Below are positions 17,183 to 25,470 of a stretch of 64,000 nt of DNA, in pieces (within the stretch, counting starts at the first letter, position 1; every line of letters begins with the position of its first letter). Position numbers and translations under genes: made by a program. This DNA is from Micromonospora sp. MH99 (GTDB lineage Bacteria; Actinomycetota; Actinomycetes; Mycobacteriales; Micromonosporaceae), in NCBI RefSeq assembly GCF_021442385.1, contig NZ_MUZA01000009.1, forward strand, positions 1 to 64,000. The letters run 5' to 3'. The notes below the pieces were generated by a model. That model searched no databases and was not told the origin of the DNA. It worked only from the letters and a program-made list of their open reading frames with translations.

Positions 17183-17641
17183 GTGACGACAACGCCCGCG
17201 CCCGTACCACCGCCTGCCCTTCGCCCACCCGCCGACGGGGAATGCCAGTTCTGCGGCAGCCACCCGGCCGCCCACGTGTCCTTCCAGTCGATGACGAGCA
17301 TCGTCATCCTGTACGTCGTCTCCTCGCAGCGCGGGTGGATGTGTCGCAACTGCGGTCTCGCGATGTTCCGTCATTACACGAACAAGACCCTGCTCGCCGG
17401 CTGGTGGGGAGTCGGTGTCATCGGCATTCCGATCTTCCTCGGCGTCGACCGCTTCCGGCTGCGCCGCATCCTGCGGCTCGCCCCGCCCCAGCCGACGCCG
17501 GGCGTCGCGGCGTCACTGCCGGCACCCCTCGACCCCGGCAAGCCGCTGATCCAGCGCCCAGGCGCCATCCTGAGCATCGTCCTGGTGACGGTGCTCGTAC
17601 TGGTGATCGGCTGCGGAGCCCTCGCCTTCGCCACCACCTAG
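17183..17641 (+). CDS. Zinc-ribbon membrane protein, 152 aa
   Basis: GTG at 17183. After a Pro-rich N-terminus, CQFCGSHPAAH and, about 30 residues on, CRNCGL give four Cys in two CxxC knuckles, a typical zinc ribbon. Two hydrophobic helices follow, near residues 70-87 (LLAGWWGVGVIGIPIFLG) and at the C-terminus (ILSIVLVTVLVLVIGCGALAF). Such proteins are common in actinomycetes with no known role. The gene ends at a large hairpin shared with the convergent AbiEi-like gene. Confidence 0.65.
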   Translation: MTTTPAPVPPPALRPPADGECQFCGSHPAAHVSFQSMTSIVILYVVSSQRGWMCRNCGLAMFRHYTNKTLLAGWWGVGVIGIPIFLGVDRFRLRRILRLAPPQPTPGVAASLPAPLDPGKPLIQRPGAILSIVLVTVLVLVIGCGALAFATT

Positions 17642-17646
17642 CCCCC

Positions 17647-17712
17647 CATGATCAAGTGACGAGAAGTAGGTCCGGAGAGCTTCTGAGACCTACTTCTCAT
17701 CGCCTGATCATG
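17647..17712. terminator. Bidirectional hairpin between convergent genes
   Basis: Inner arms GAGAAGTAGGTC (17661-17672) and GACCTACTTCTC (17687-17698) are perfect 12-bp complements. Outer arms CATGATCA (17647-17654) and TGATCATG (17705-17712) extend the structure with an imperfect middle. The hairpin serves the plus gene ending at 17641 and overlaps the last codons of the minus gene. Confidence 0.65.
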
Positions 17713-18659
17713 GAGAGATGACGGCGGGCGGCGAGGATCGCGCGGGTCTCCTCGCGGACCTGGTCTGGACTCGTCACAAGGCGACGGTGGCTGAAGCGGA
17801 CGACGAGTATCCCGACGGTGGCCAGCAGGGCATCGCGGCGGAGATCGATCTCGCGTTCGGCCGGATCGCCATGGGTGGTGGCACCGTCCAGTTCGACGTT
17901 GACGCGCTCCACCTCGGCGAACATGTCGAGATAGATGGTCCGGGCTCCGACCCGCACCCGCGCCTGCCGGGTGAACGCCGGCATGTCCGGACCGGTGAAG
18001 ACGTGGTCGTGACCCCAGATCTCCAGTGCGCTTCGGCAACCTGCGGCGAGCCGATCCAGCAGCCCGCGCAGCGCGGCGCGATCGGTCATCCGGGGCACGT
18101 CGGCCAGGGCGACGACGAGCCGCTGTGGCGTGGTGAGTCGGTCATTGACCGCCCTGATGAGCGGCCCAGGCCGGTCGACCGGTGGCAGCAGCGACCAACA
18201 GTCCACAAGGGTCCTGTCGAGTCGCGTCACAGGCATCCCGCCCCGTACCACCACCTGCGGCGGCTCGACCGCGAACCCGATGCGGTGGCGTACCACGAGA
18301 TGCGGTCGACCACGCAGGCCCGACCCGGTGGGCAGGTCGAGATGCACCGGCTCACCGGGTGGTTGCCGGCGCAGGCCCCACGCGTCGAGCGCGGTCAGTC
18401 GACTGAGCGCGCCACGCCCATTGACGTACGCGAGTGCCGCCCGGCGGGCCACTTCGGGCTCGACCCGGGCCAGAGGCGGCAGGTCGGACGTGCGGTCCCG
18501 GATCAGCGCGGCGTCCACGTAGACCCCCGGCCGCAGTCGCACTATCCGCCCCGCGCGCCAGGCGGTCTGGATCGTCCACGCCGGCGCCACACGCGTCACG
18601 TCCCGACGAACGAGGAGCCCGCCGCCACGCACGAGCAGTTCGCACAGCCTCGGATCCAC
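17697..18659 (-). CDS. AbiEi-like / DUF559-type protein
   Basis: About 320 aa from GTG 18659. The N-terminal part has a winged-helix-like start (LLVRRDVTRVAPAWTIQTAWRAGRIVRLRPGVYVD), the pattern of AbiEi-type antitoxins, then a central domain (LSRLTALDAWGLRRQPPGEPVHLDLPT). The C-terminus has a Vsr/DUF559-like nuclease-fold segment with YLDMFAEVERVNVELDGATTHGD, RDALLATVGILVVRFSHRRL. Stand-alone proteins of this kind are abundant in actinomycetes, usually without a toxin partner, and none is adjacent here. The longer frame to 18806 adds low-complexity residues. DNA binding or cleavage is plausible but unproven. Confidence 0.7.
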   Translation of the reverse strand: MDPRLCELLVRGGGLLVRRDVTRVAPAWTIQTAWRAGRIVRLRPGVYVDAALIRDRTSDLPPLARVEPEVARRAALAYVNGRGALSRLTALDAWGLRRQPPGEPVHLDLPTGSGLRGRPHLVVRHRIGFAVEPPQVVVRGGMPVTRLDRTLVDCWSLLPPVDRPGPLIRAVNDRLTTPQRLVVALADVPRMTDRAALRGLLDRLAAGCRSALEIWGHDHVFTGPDMPAFTRQARVRVGARTIYLDMFAEVERVNVELDGATTHGDPAEREIDLRRDALLATVGILVVRFSHRRLVTSPDQVREETRAILAARRHLSMIRR

Positions 18660-18945
18660 GGCACCGACCCTGCCCCGACCTGCCGCCGACAGGTGTTCGC
18701 TCGGAGGCCCCTGTGGACAGCGACAACACTTGTGGACGACAACCCACGTCGCATCCGATTGTGGTAGGCGGTGGTCGGGGCCGCGTTGCGGCGTGGAAGA
18801 GAGCATGAATGAAGAAAGACGTACGTCGGACGGGATGAGATCGTGGCTGCGCGGCGCCTGTCACGCCGCCCCGCTCGGGCAGTCGTACGCCGGCTGAGGT
18901 GTCCTCCCGGTCGGGCCGCGGTTCACGGTTGGAGGGCGGATCACC

Positions 18946-19509
18946 ATGGCGCACATCGATCTCGGGATCGACGAGAAGGAGTTTCCCGGCGTCACCGGCC
19001 CGATGCGGTACCGTCCGGAAACGGCGAAGCCGCTCAACGAGTTGGCCGAGGTGCTGCTGCGCGCCCCGCACACGCTCCCGCCCGGCGAGCGCGAGCTGAT
19101 CGCCGCGTACGTCTCGGGGCGCAACGAGTGCACCTTCTGCTGCGCGTCGCACTCGGCGTTCGCGGCCGCGCAGCTCGATGAGGGCATGACCCTCGTCGAC
19201 CAGGTACGCGCGGACCTCGACAGCGCCCCCATCTCGGCCAAGCTGCGGGCGCTGCTGCGCATCGCCGGCGCGGTGCAGATCAGCGGCCGCGACGTCACCA
19301 GCGAGCTGGTCGCCGACGCCCGCGCCGAGGGCGCCACCGACCTGGAGATCCACGACACCGTCCTGATCGCCGCCGCGTTCTGCATGTTCAACAGGTACGT
19401 CGACGGGCTCGGCACGTTCGCACCCGAGGGCCAGGAGGCGTACGCGCAGATGGCACACCGGATCGTCGACGTCGGCTACGGGTCGGCGGCCGCGACACCG
19501 GCGGTCTGA
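18946..19509 (+). CDS. AhpD/carboxymuconolactone decarboxylase-like peroxidase-related protein
   Basis: 187 aa, ATG 18946 with GGAGGG upstream. The core GERELIAAYVSGRNECTFCCASHSAFAAAQ carries the AhpD signature Glu...Cys-x-x-Cys...His that gives peroxidatic disulphide activity in this superfamily. A C-terminal pattern DLEIHDTVLIAAAFCMFNRYVDGLGTF is typical of the uncharacterised peroxidase-related enzymes. The likely role is thiol peroxidase or reductase in the cytoplasm. It is first of a co-directional row with a peptidase and a ligase but with 90-base gaps, so co-transcription is uncertain. Confidence 0.82.
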   Translation: MAHIDLGIDEKEFPGVTGPMRYRPETAKPLNELAEVLLRAPHTLPPGERELIAAYVSGRNECTFCCASHSAFAAAQLDEGMTLVDQVRADLDSAPISAKLRALLRIAGAVQISGRDVTSELVADARAEGATDLEIHDTVLIAAAFCMFNRYVDGLGTFAPEGQEAYAQMAHRIVDVGYGSAAATPAV

Positions 19510-19600
19510 GCACAACCACGGGTGACCGCACCCCGATCCCCCTGCGATCGTCGATGGGCACGCCTGATGAAGCCCGTCGGCCGTGCGGTAGGAGGGATCG

Positions 19601-20764
19601 ATGGACCGTCCCCGCTTCCTGCTCGACGCCGCCCACCGGCTCCGAGCCGACATGGTCGACCGGCTGAGCACACTCGTCGCCTGCGAGTCGGCGCCGGGCT
19701 CACTGCCGGAGCTGGAGTCCTGCGCCGACCTGCTCGCCGACTGGGGAAAGGACGTGCTCGGCCGGCCCGCCCAGCGGGTCGTGATCGACGGCCTGCCACA
19801 CCTGCTGTGGCCGGCCGTCGATCAGCACGTGCTGCTGCTCGGCCACTTCGACACCGTCTTCCCGGTGGGCACGATCCGGTCCCGGCCCTTCACCGTCCGC
19901 GGGGACGTGGCGACGGGGCCCGGCGTGTGCGACATGAAGGCCGGCATCGTGCAGATGTTCACGGCCCTGAGCCTGATCGAGGACACCTCGTCGGTAGGCG
20001 TGCTGCTGACCTGCGACGAGGAGAGCGGGTCCGGCTCGTCGCGGCAGCTGATCGAACGCGAGGCGCGGCGCTCGGGCGCGGTCCTCGTCTGCGAGGCGGC
20101 CACCCCGGACGGGCACCTGAAGGTGGCCCGCAAGGGTGGCTCGGTCTACCGCCTCACCGTCTCCGGTCGGGCGGCCCACGCCGGCGTCGAACCCCAGCGC
20201 GGTGTCAACGCGACGGTCGAGGTCGCCCACCAGGTGCTCACCCTGGGCACGCTCGGCGCGGCCGACAGCGGCGGCACGTCCGTCACACCTACCCTGCTCT
20301 CGGCCGGCACCACGACGAACACGGTGCCCGAGCGCGCCAGCCTGGCCGTCGACGTCCGGGCCTGGACGAGGGACGAGTTGGAACGCGTCGATCACGCCAT
20401 CCGCGGGCTCGTCCCGTTCCTGCCCGAGGCGACGCTGGCCGTGCAGGGTGGAATCAACCGCTACCCGATGGCCCCGGAGCTCGCGCGGCCACTGCTGGAG
20501 GTGGCCCAGTCGATCGCCCGCCGGCTGGGCATCCCGCGTCTCACCGGCGCGTACGCGGCCGGCGCGTCCGACGGCAACTTCACCGCCGCGCTGGGCGTAC
20601 CGACCCTCGACGGCCTGGGCGCGGTCGGCGGCGGGGCGCACGCCGCCGACGAGTACGTCTGCCTCGACCGGATGCCCGAACGGACGGCGCTGCTCGCCGG
20701 ACTCGTCGACGCGCTGTCCACGATGGAGGATGGCAGGGTGCGACTCATCGACGACATCCCGTAA
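19601..20764 (+). CDS. M20 family metallopeptidase
   Basis: 387 aa, ATG 19601 with GGAGGG five bases upstream. It has the M20 (ArgE/DapE/CPG2) signature: HFDTVFPVGT (first metal His and Asp), GPGVCDMKAGIVQ (bridging Asp), TCDEESGS (catalytic base Glu and metal Glu), CEAATPDGHL, the dimerisation domain RKGGSVYRLTVSGRAAHAGVEPQRGVNA, and a final metal His in GGGAHAADEYV. It would release an amino acid from a peptide or N-acyl amino acid. CPG2-type (glutamate carboxypeptidase) is the closest named type. A carboxylate-amine ligase gene follows after 47 bases. Confidence 0.88.
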   Translation: MDRPRFLLDAAHRLRADMVDRLSTLVACESAPGSLPELESCADLLADWGKDVLGRPAQRVVIDGLPHLLWPAVDQHVLLLGHFDTVFPVGTIRSRPFTVRGDVATGPGVCDMKAGIVQMFTALSLIEDTSSVGVLLTCDEESGSGSSRQLIEREARRSGAVLVCEAATPDGHLKVARKGGSVYRLTVSGRAAHAGVEPQRGVNATVEVAHQVLTLGTLGAADSGGTSVTPTLLSAGTTTNTVPERASLAVDVRAWTRDELERVDHAIRGLVPFLPEATLAVQGGINRYPMAPELARPLLEVAQSIARRLGIPRLTGAYAAGASDGNFTAALGVPTLDGLGAVGGGAHAADEYVCLDRMPERTALLAGLVDALSTMEDGRVRLIDDIP

Positions 20765-20811
20765 CGTGCTTCTCGCCGGTGCGTGACCGGCAGCGAGGGG
20801 TCGGCTTCGGC

Positions 20812-21963
20812 ATGCCTACGGGACAGCACTCGGAATCGTTCATTCCCCCGCTCGGCGTCGAGGAGGAATTCCTCGTCGTCGACGCCGACCGGGGCGAGGT
20901 CGTACCGGAGGCGGCCACCGTCGTCGACGGCGCGCGCCCGACGCTCGGTGCCCGGGTGGGCGGTGAGATCACCAAGCTCCAGCTCGAAACCCGCACCGAC
21001 CCGTGCCAGAGCGTCGACGATCTCGCCGCGCAGCTCGTCGAGGGCCGGGCCGCCGTACAGACCGCGGCCCGTTCGGCGGGTCTGCGGGTGATCGCCAGCG
21101 GCTCGCCGGTGCTGGGCGGTGCCGTGCCGCCGCCGCTGACCGAGGGGCCACGGCAGGATCGGGGCACCGCCACCTTCCGTGGGCTGCACGACGAGCTGGC
21201 GATCTGCGCGGTGCACGTCCACGTGCAGCAGCCCGACCGGGACCGGGCCGTGCTGATCGGCAACCACCTGCGCGCGCACCTGCCGGTGCTCATCGCCCTT
21301 ACCGCCAACTCGCCCTACTGGGCGGAACGCGACACCGGCTACGCGAGTTGGCGCAGCATCACGTGGAGGCGCTGGCCGGTGGCCGGCCCGCCGCCGTACC
21401 TGACCTCCGCGCGGCAGTACGACGACCACGTGGACATGCTCCTCGACGCCGGCGCGCTGGTCGACCACGGCACGATCTTCTGGGATCTGCGCCTGTCCGC
21501 ACACCACCCCACGCTCGAGGTACGGGTGGCCGACGTCCCCGTGACCGCCGCCGAGTCCGCGGCGCTCGCCGCCCTGGTGCGGGCCCTGGTCGTCGTCGCC
21601 GGGGAGGCCGTCGATGAGGGCGACGAGGGGCCGCGGCTGGTTCCCGAGCTGCTGCGGCTCGCGTACTGGCGGGCCGCCCGCGACGGGATGGGCGGCCACG
21701 GCGTCGACGTCGGCACGGGCCGGCTGCTGCCCGCGTCCGCCCTCGCCGAGCGGCTCGTCGAGCGCGCCCGGCCGGCGTTGGACGCGGCCGGTGACCGCGA
21801 ACGGGTGCAGGGCTGGCTGAAGTGGCTCGCCGCGGACGGCGACGGCGCGACCCGTCAGCGTGCCGCCCGGGCGGTGCGCGGCCGTCTGACCGACGTGGTC
21901 GACGAGCTCGTCAGCCGGACCGCCCCCGACGTGCCCGCCCGTGAAGAGGGCACGCCTGCGTAA
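20812..21963 (+). CDS. Carboxylate-amine ligase (YbdK/GCS2 family), copy 1
   Basis: 383 aa from ATG 20812. Motifs of glutamate-cysteine ligase family 2 are present: LGVEEEFLVVD at the start, ITKLQLETRTDPCQSV, AICAVHVHVQQPDRDRAV, LTANSPYWAERDTGYASWRS, and HPTLEVRVADVPVTAAESAAL. Members form gamma-glutamylcysteine weakly or activate other carboxylates with ATP. The reading frame is open back to 19522, but that part overlaps the M20 gene out of frame and is not used. A second copy lies at 29710-30843. The natural substrate is unknown; actinomycetes use ergothioneine and mycothiol, so an EgtA-like role is possible. Confidence 0.8.
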   Translation: MPTGQHSESFIPPLGVEEEFLVVDADRGEVVPEAATVVDGARPTLGARVGGEITKLQLETRTDPCQSVDDLAAQLVEGRAAVQTAARSAGLRVIASGSPVLGGAVPPPLTEGPRQDRGTATFRGLHDELAICAVHVHVQQPDRDRAVLIGNHLRAHLPVLIALTANSPYWAERDTGYASWRSITWRRWPVAGPPPYLTSARQYDDHVDMLLDAGALVDHGTIFWDLRLSAHHPTLEVRVADVPVTAAESAALAALVRALVVVAGEAVDEGDEGPRLVPELLRLAYWRAARDGMGGHGVDVGTGRLLPASALAERLVERARPALDAAGDRERVQGWLKWLAADGDGATRQRAARAVRGRLTDVVDELVSRTAPDVPAREEGTPA

Positions 21964-22034
21964 CGACAGGCGGCGTCGGCTCCGAGATGCTGGACGAACC
22001 GGAAGGCCGGCACACGTCAGCACGGAGGCCACAG

Positions 22035-22697
22035 GTGAACGACACCGACCTGATACCCAGGGTGCCCATCCAGCACCACCGCCGACCGGCGGCCGAGATG
22101 GTGCGCGAGGCGGAGGCGTTCGCACAGCGGATGGCGCAGCGCCGGTCGGTGCGGGACTTCGCCAGCGACCCCCTGCCCGACGGCGTCGTCGAGGCCGCGA
22201 TCCGGGCGGCGTCGACCGCGCCCAGCGGCGCCAACGTGCAGCCGTGGCGGTTCGTCGTCCTGACCGACCCGGCCCGCAAACGCCGGCTGCGCGAGGCCGC
22301 CGAGGCCGAGGAACGGGCGTTCTACGACCGCCGTGCCTCGCCGGAGTGGCTGGGTGCGATCGCCGGGCTCGGCACCGACTGGCGCAAACCGTTCCTGGAG
22401 ACCGCACCGGCCGTCATCGTCGTGTTCGAGGTGCATCAGGGGCCGCACAGCCCGAAGCCGTACTACGTCAAGGAGTCCGTCGGCATCGCGGTAGGCCTGC
22501 TGATCACCGCGCTGCACCACGCCGGCCTGGTCACGCTGACCCACACGCCCAGCCCGATGCGGTTCCTCAACGAGGTGTGCGAGCGACCCGCGGAGGAGCG
22601 CCCGTACGTCGTGATGCCCGTGGGTTATCCCACGGCGGACGCCCACGTCCCCGATCTGGCCCGCAAACCCCTCGACGAGATCATGATCCGCTGGTGA
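22035..22697 (+). CDS. Nitroreductase family protein
   Basis: 220 aa from GTG 22035, which has GGAGG six bases upstream (an ATG at 21987 lacks one). RMAQRRSVRDF, STAPSGANVQPWRFVVL, and a C-terminal GYPTADAHVPDLARKPLDEIM are the nitroreductase layout; FMN is bound by the RRSVR and PSGAN segments. The spacing resembles the iodotyrosine deiodinase/BluB-like subgroup, with VGIAVGLLITALHHAGLVTLTHTPSPMRFL in the core. It would be an FMN-dependent reductase acting on a nitro, halo or quinone substrate. Its last 17 bases overlap the convergent oxidoreductase gene. Confidence 0.85.
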   Translation: MNDTDLIPRVPIQHHRRPAAEMVREAEAFAQRMAQRRSVRDFASDPLPDGVVEAAIRAASTAPSGANVQPWRFVVLTDPARKRRLREAAEAEERAFYDRRASPEWLGAIAGLGTDWRKPFLETAPAVIVVFEVHQGPHSPKPYYVKESVGIAVGLLITALHHAGLVTLTHTPSPMRFLNEVCERPAEERPYVVMPVGYPTADAHVPDLARKPLDEIMIRW

Positions 22698-24225
22698 GGT
22701 CCCCGGTCAGGAACTCGACCAACGGCTCGACGTGCCGGTCCGGGCGCCGCCACTCGGCCAGCAGATCCTCCAGCAGGTGCTGTTCGTGGACGAGTTCCGA
22801 GCCGCGGTAACGCCGGATCACCGGATGGATGAAGGCGCTCTCCCGGGCCCGGTCGGGCGTCGGGTGCCGGTCGATGGCGAAGACGTCGCCGTAGTCGTCC
22901 CGGCCCCACCGCAACGCGAGCGTGTACCACTGGGTGGCCGCCGCGAAGCGCTCCACGGCGTAGTCCTCCGGCAGGTCCTCGTAGTGGTGGATGTCGCCGG
23001 TCGCGTCGTCGCGGACGAAGACGTCGCACAGGTACTCGAACTGGGTCCACAACGCCGACGACCAGTTGACGCGGTCGAGCATCAGCTTCGTCAGCGACAC
23101 GGGATCGGCCGGCGTCGTCGCGTACGACAGCGGCACGCCCTCGTAGCGCTCCCGCAGGATCCGGGTGAACGTCCGCAGGTTGTACCGGAAGCCGTCGATG
23201 AACGGTGACGACGCGTGCTTCGCGTCCCGCGCCTGGGCGATCGTGCCGGCGAAGTACAGGTCGTCGATGTTGCTGGACTGCCAGTCGGGGCGAAGGCCGG
23301 GCATGCGGCCGTCACGCACCAGGTCGGGTCGGGACGTCTCGTCGAACATCGTCGTGTCCATCCGGAACCCGGTGCACCGCAGCACCGTGTGGTAATCCAG
23401 TTCGGCGGTCTCCCCCTCCGCGTGGGTGTACGTGATGGACACCCGAAACCGCCCGTCGACGGGCCGGATCTCGTCGATGGTGCAGTCCAGCACCGAGTGC
23501 AGCGTCTTGAACTGGTAGCTGTCGAGGATCGCGCCGTACTGGCCACGTACGTCCCCGGGATGCTTGGTGTTCCACGCCAGTCGCAAGGGCTGCCGGCTGG
23601 CGAGGTGCACCATCGACGCGCGGCCGAGGATGGCCGACGCGGTCTCGAAAGCCGAATTGCCCTTACCGATGATCAGGACCCGCTGACCGTCGTACGCCGA
23701 GGGATCGACGTCCATGTCCTCGTACCCGATGGCATGTTCGATGCCCTTGATGGCCGGCACGAAGGGCCGGCCCCAGCCGGTCGCGACGACCAGGCAGCGC
23801 GCGCGCACCTCGCCCTGGTCCGTGCCCACGACGAAGCCGTCGCCGCTGCGCGTGATCCGCTCCACGGTCGTGCCGAAACGGATGTTGAGCGCGTGGACCC
23901 GCTGGAACTCGGCGAGGTACCGCACCAGGTCGTCGGCGGCCGGCAGGTACTCCTCGCTGAAGCGCGGGAACAGCAGGTCCGGGGAGTCGTTGAGCAGCGA
24001 GTTCCAGTCCCAGCGCAGGCGGATCTCCGGATCGGCGCTGTCGGTGTGCACCTTGTTCAGCGAGATGAGCCGCCGGTGGCGCGGAAACCGCCGGAAGAAA
24101 CCGCCGGGCTCGTCGCCGCTCTCCAGCGTCAGGTAGTCGGCGCCGTGCTGCTGGAGGTAGTAGCTCAGTTGAAGGCCGGCAGGCCCCGCCCCGACGATGA
24201 CGTACCGGTGTTCACTGCTGAGCAT
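22681..24225 (-). CDS. FAD-dependent monooxygenase-like oxidoreductase
   Basis: 514 aa from ATG 24225 with AAGGG upstream. YVIVGAGPAGLQLSYYLQQ is the FAD Rossmann motif, GEVRARCLVVATGWGRPFVP the second FAD contact (ATG), and VLIIGKGNSAFETASAIL the NAD(P)H-binding GxGxxx segment. The pattern is that of flavin-containing monooxygenases and FOXRED2-like proteins. The C-terminal 150 residues (WTQFEYLCDVFV onward) are an extra helical domain as in FOXRED2. The substrate is unknown. The next minus-strand genes upstream are small hypotheticals. A start at 24288 is possible but adds a poor leader. Confidence 0.8.
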   Translation of the reverse strand: MLSSEHRYVIVGAGPAGLQLSYYLQQHGADYLTLESGDEPGGFFRRFPRHRRLISLNKVHTDSADPEIRLRWDWNSLLNDSPDLLFPRFSEEYLPAADDLVRYLAEFQRVHALNIRFGTTVERITRSGDGFVVGTDQGEVRARCLVVATGWGRPFVPAIKGIEHAIGYEDMDVDPSAYDGQRVLIIGKGNSAFETASAILGRASMVHLASRQPLRLAWNTKHPGDVRGQYGAILDSYQFKTLHSVLDCTIDEIRPVDGRFRVSITYTHAEGETAELDYHTVLRCTGFRMDTTMFDETSRPDLVRDGRMPGLRPDWQSSNIDDLYFAGTIAQARDAKHASSPFIDGFRYNLRTFTRILRERYEGVPLSYATTPADPVSLTKLMLDRVNWSSALWTQFEYLCDVFVRDDATGDIHHYEDLPEDYAVERFAAATQWYTLALRWGRDDYGDVFAIDRHPTPDRARESAFIHPVIRRYRGSELVHEQHLLEDLLAEWRRPDRHVEPLVEFLTGDLTSGS

Positions 24226-24284
24226 CCTGCGGCCCTTCGACGGAGGGATGAATCCATCGACCATGGGATGCGAAGCGATCCGTG

Positions 24285-24833
24285 TCAATGCCGTTCGTCA
24301 CCACGCGAGTGCGTGGACAGACCGTCGCGCCGGAAACCCAACGCCCTTCGGGAGTCGCGATCCGCCTTGTAGGCGGCACCGAGCGCCAGGTTGATCGCGA
24401 CCCGTTGCGCGGTGTCGTCGAAACCCTCGATGTCGAACGCCCGGAACAGCTGGATGCCGTCTCCGGGCCCGTTCCGGACCTCGATCCGCCGGTCCACGTC
24501 GATGTAGCTGGACGCGGTGACGGAGTCCTTCTCGAAGACGTCGTTCGGGCCGGCCACCACCGGCTTGCCCACGACAGCGGTCAGCTCGTGCGGAGCCGTG
24601 AGGAGCTGCTCCAGCCGAGCCGAAGCCCGCCGTGCCCCCGCAGAATCATCCGCCTCGAACACCCACACCCAGGTCTCGCGCGGGTGCGCGTTCCAGCAGA
24701 TGAGCTCGGGCCCGGAGAACGTGCCGGCAACGTCGCACGTCACGAGCGCGTCGGGAAAACGCTGCCGCAAATCGGCCACGCGTGTAGCGAGGCCGCCCGC
24801 GTAGGCGGCGTGTTCCGAGATGTCCCACGCCAC
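24285..24833 (-). CDS. Hypothetical protein, 182 aa
   Basis: GTG start at 24833, no clear ribosome-binding site. Soluble and acidic, with a mixed alpha/beta core: LATRVADLRQRFPDALVTCDVAGTF, ETWVWVFEADDSAGARRASARLEQLL, and KPVVAGPNDVFEKDSVTASSYIDVDRRIEV. The C-terminus is Arg/His-rich. No recognised domain. It lies 59 bases upstream of the FAD oxidoreductase on the same strand and may share a transcript with it. Confidence 0.5.
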   Translation of the reverse strand: MAWDISEHAAYAGGLATRVADLRQRFPDALVTCDVAGTFSGPELICWNAHPRETWVWVFEADDSAGARRASARLEQLLTAPHELTAVVGKPVVAGPNDVFEKDSVTASSYIDVDRRIEVRNGPGDGIQLFRAFDIEGFDDTAQRVAINLALGAAYKADRDSRRALGFRRDGLSTHSRGDERH

Positions 24834-24872
24834 CTACGGCTCGCGTGGCAACGAGTTCGGCTTCCACACTGC

Positions 24873-25424
24873 TCAGTGCCGTGCCGTCGGGATCCGTCCC
24901 TCGACTGGACGCCGAAACTGCTCCACGGTCCCGCCGCCTACGCCGAGGCCGTCGCGGGCGGCCTGGTAGAAGTCGTCGCGGGCTTCGTCGGCCTGCCCGA
25001 CCATGGCGGCCAGGTTGTCCGGTGGGGTCGGCAGACTCCGCGCCGCCTGCTCCAGGTTCCGCACGGCACGCCGCCAGGTGGAGGCCGCACGTACGGTCGT
25101 CGCGTCACCGAGCAGCAGGACCGCCTCCCAGGTCAGGGTATGACGCACGTCCGCCTCGGCCAGCCGGGCCAGCCCGTCCTCGCGGTCCAACGTGGGCGTA
25201 CGGGAGCCGGGGCGGTGACCGCTCAGCATCCCCAGGGAGACCAGGTGGATCTCCTTCACCGCGCGGGTGAAATCGGCGTACGCGTCCAACCGCCGCTCGT
25301 CCCAGCGGACGTTCTGGCTGCGTCGCCATCGGGCACGCTCCGTCACCGTGGTGGCGACCATCGTGCCAATGGTGCCGACCAGTACGCCGAGCAGGGCGGG
25401 CAGCTGCGTCAGAACGCTCTCCAT
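24873..25424 (-). CDS. Hypothetical single-TM protein, 183 aa
   Basis: ATG 25424. One N-terminal membrane helix (LPALLGVLVGTIGTMVATTV) is followed by a basic RARWRRSQ and then a cytoplasmic helical domain (DERRLDAYADFTRAVKEIHLVSLG, RRAVRNLEQAARSL, ARDDFYQAARDGLG). This is a widespread actinobacterial type of membrane-anchored four-helix protein with no known function. Inference stops there. Confidence 0.6.
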   Translation of the reverse strand: MESVLTQLPALLGVLVGTIGTMVATTVTERARWRRSQNVRWDERRLDAYADFTRAVKEIHLVSLGMLSGHRPGSRTPTLDREDGLARLAEADVRHTLTWEAVLLLGDATTVRAASTWRRAVRNLEQAARSLPTPPDNLAAMVGQADEARDDFYQAARDGLGVGGGTVEQFRRPVEGRIPTARH

Positions 25425-25470
25425 ATGCTGAGCCTGTCATCCCGCCACCGTGGTGTTGTATTCGCCGTTC

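Noticed and set aside
19522..21963. 813-aa reading frame spanning the M20 peptidase and the ligase
   Set aside because: The first part overlaps the M20 gene in another frame and is Arg/Ala-rich; only the ligase from 20812 shows real motifs.
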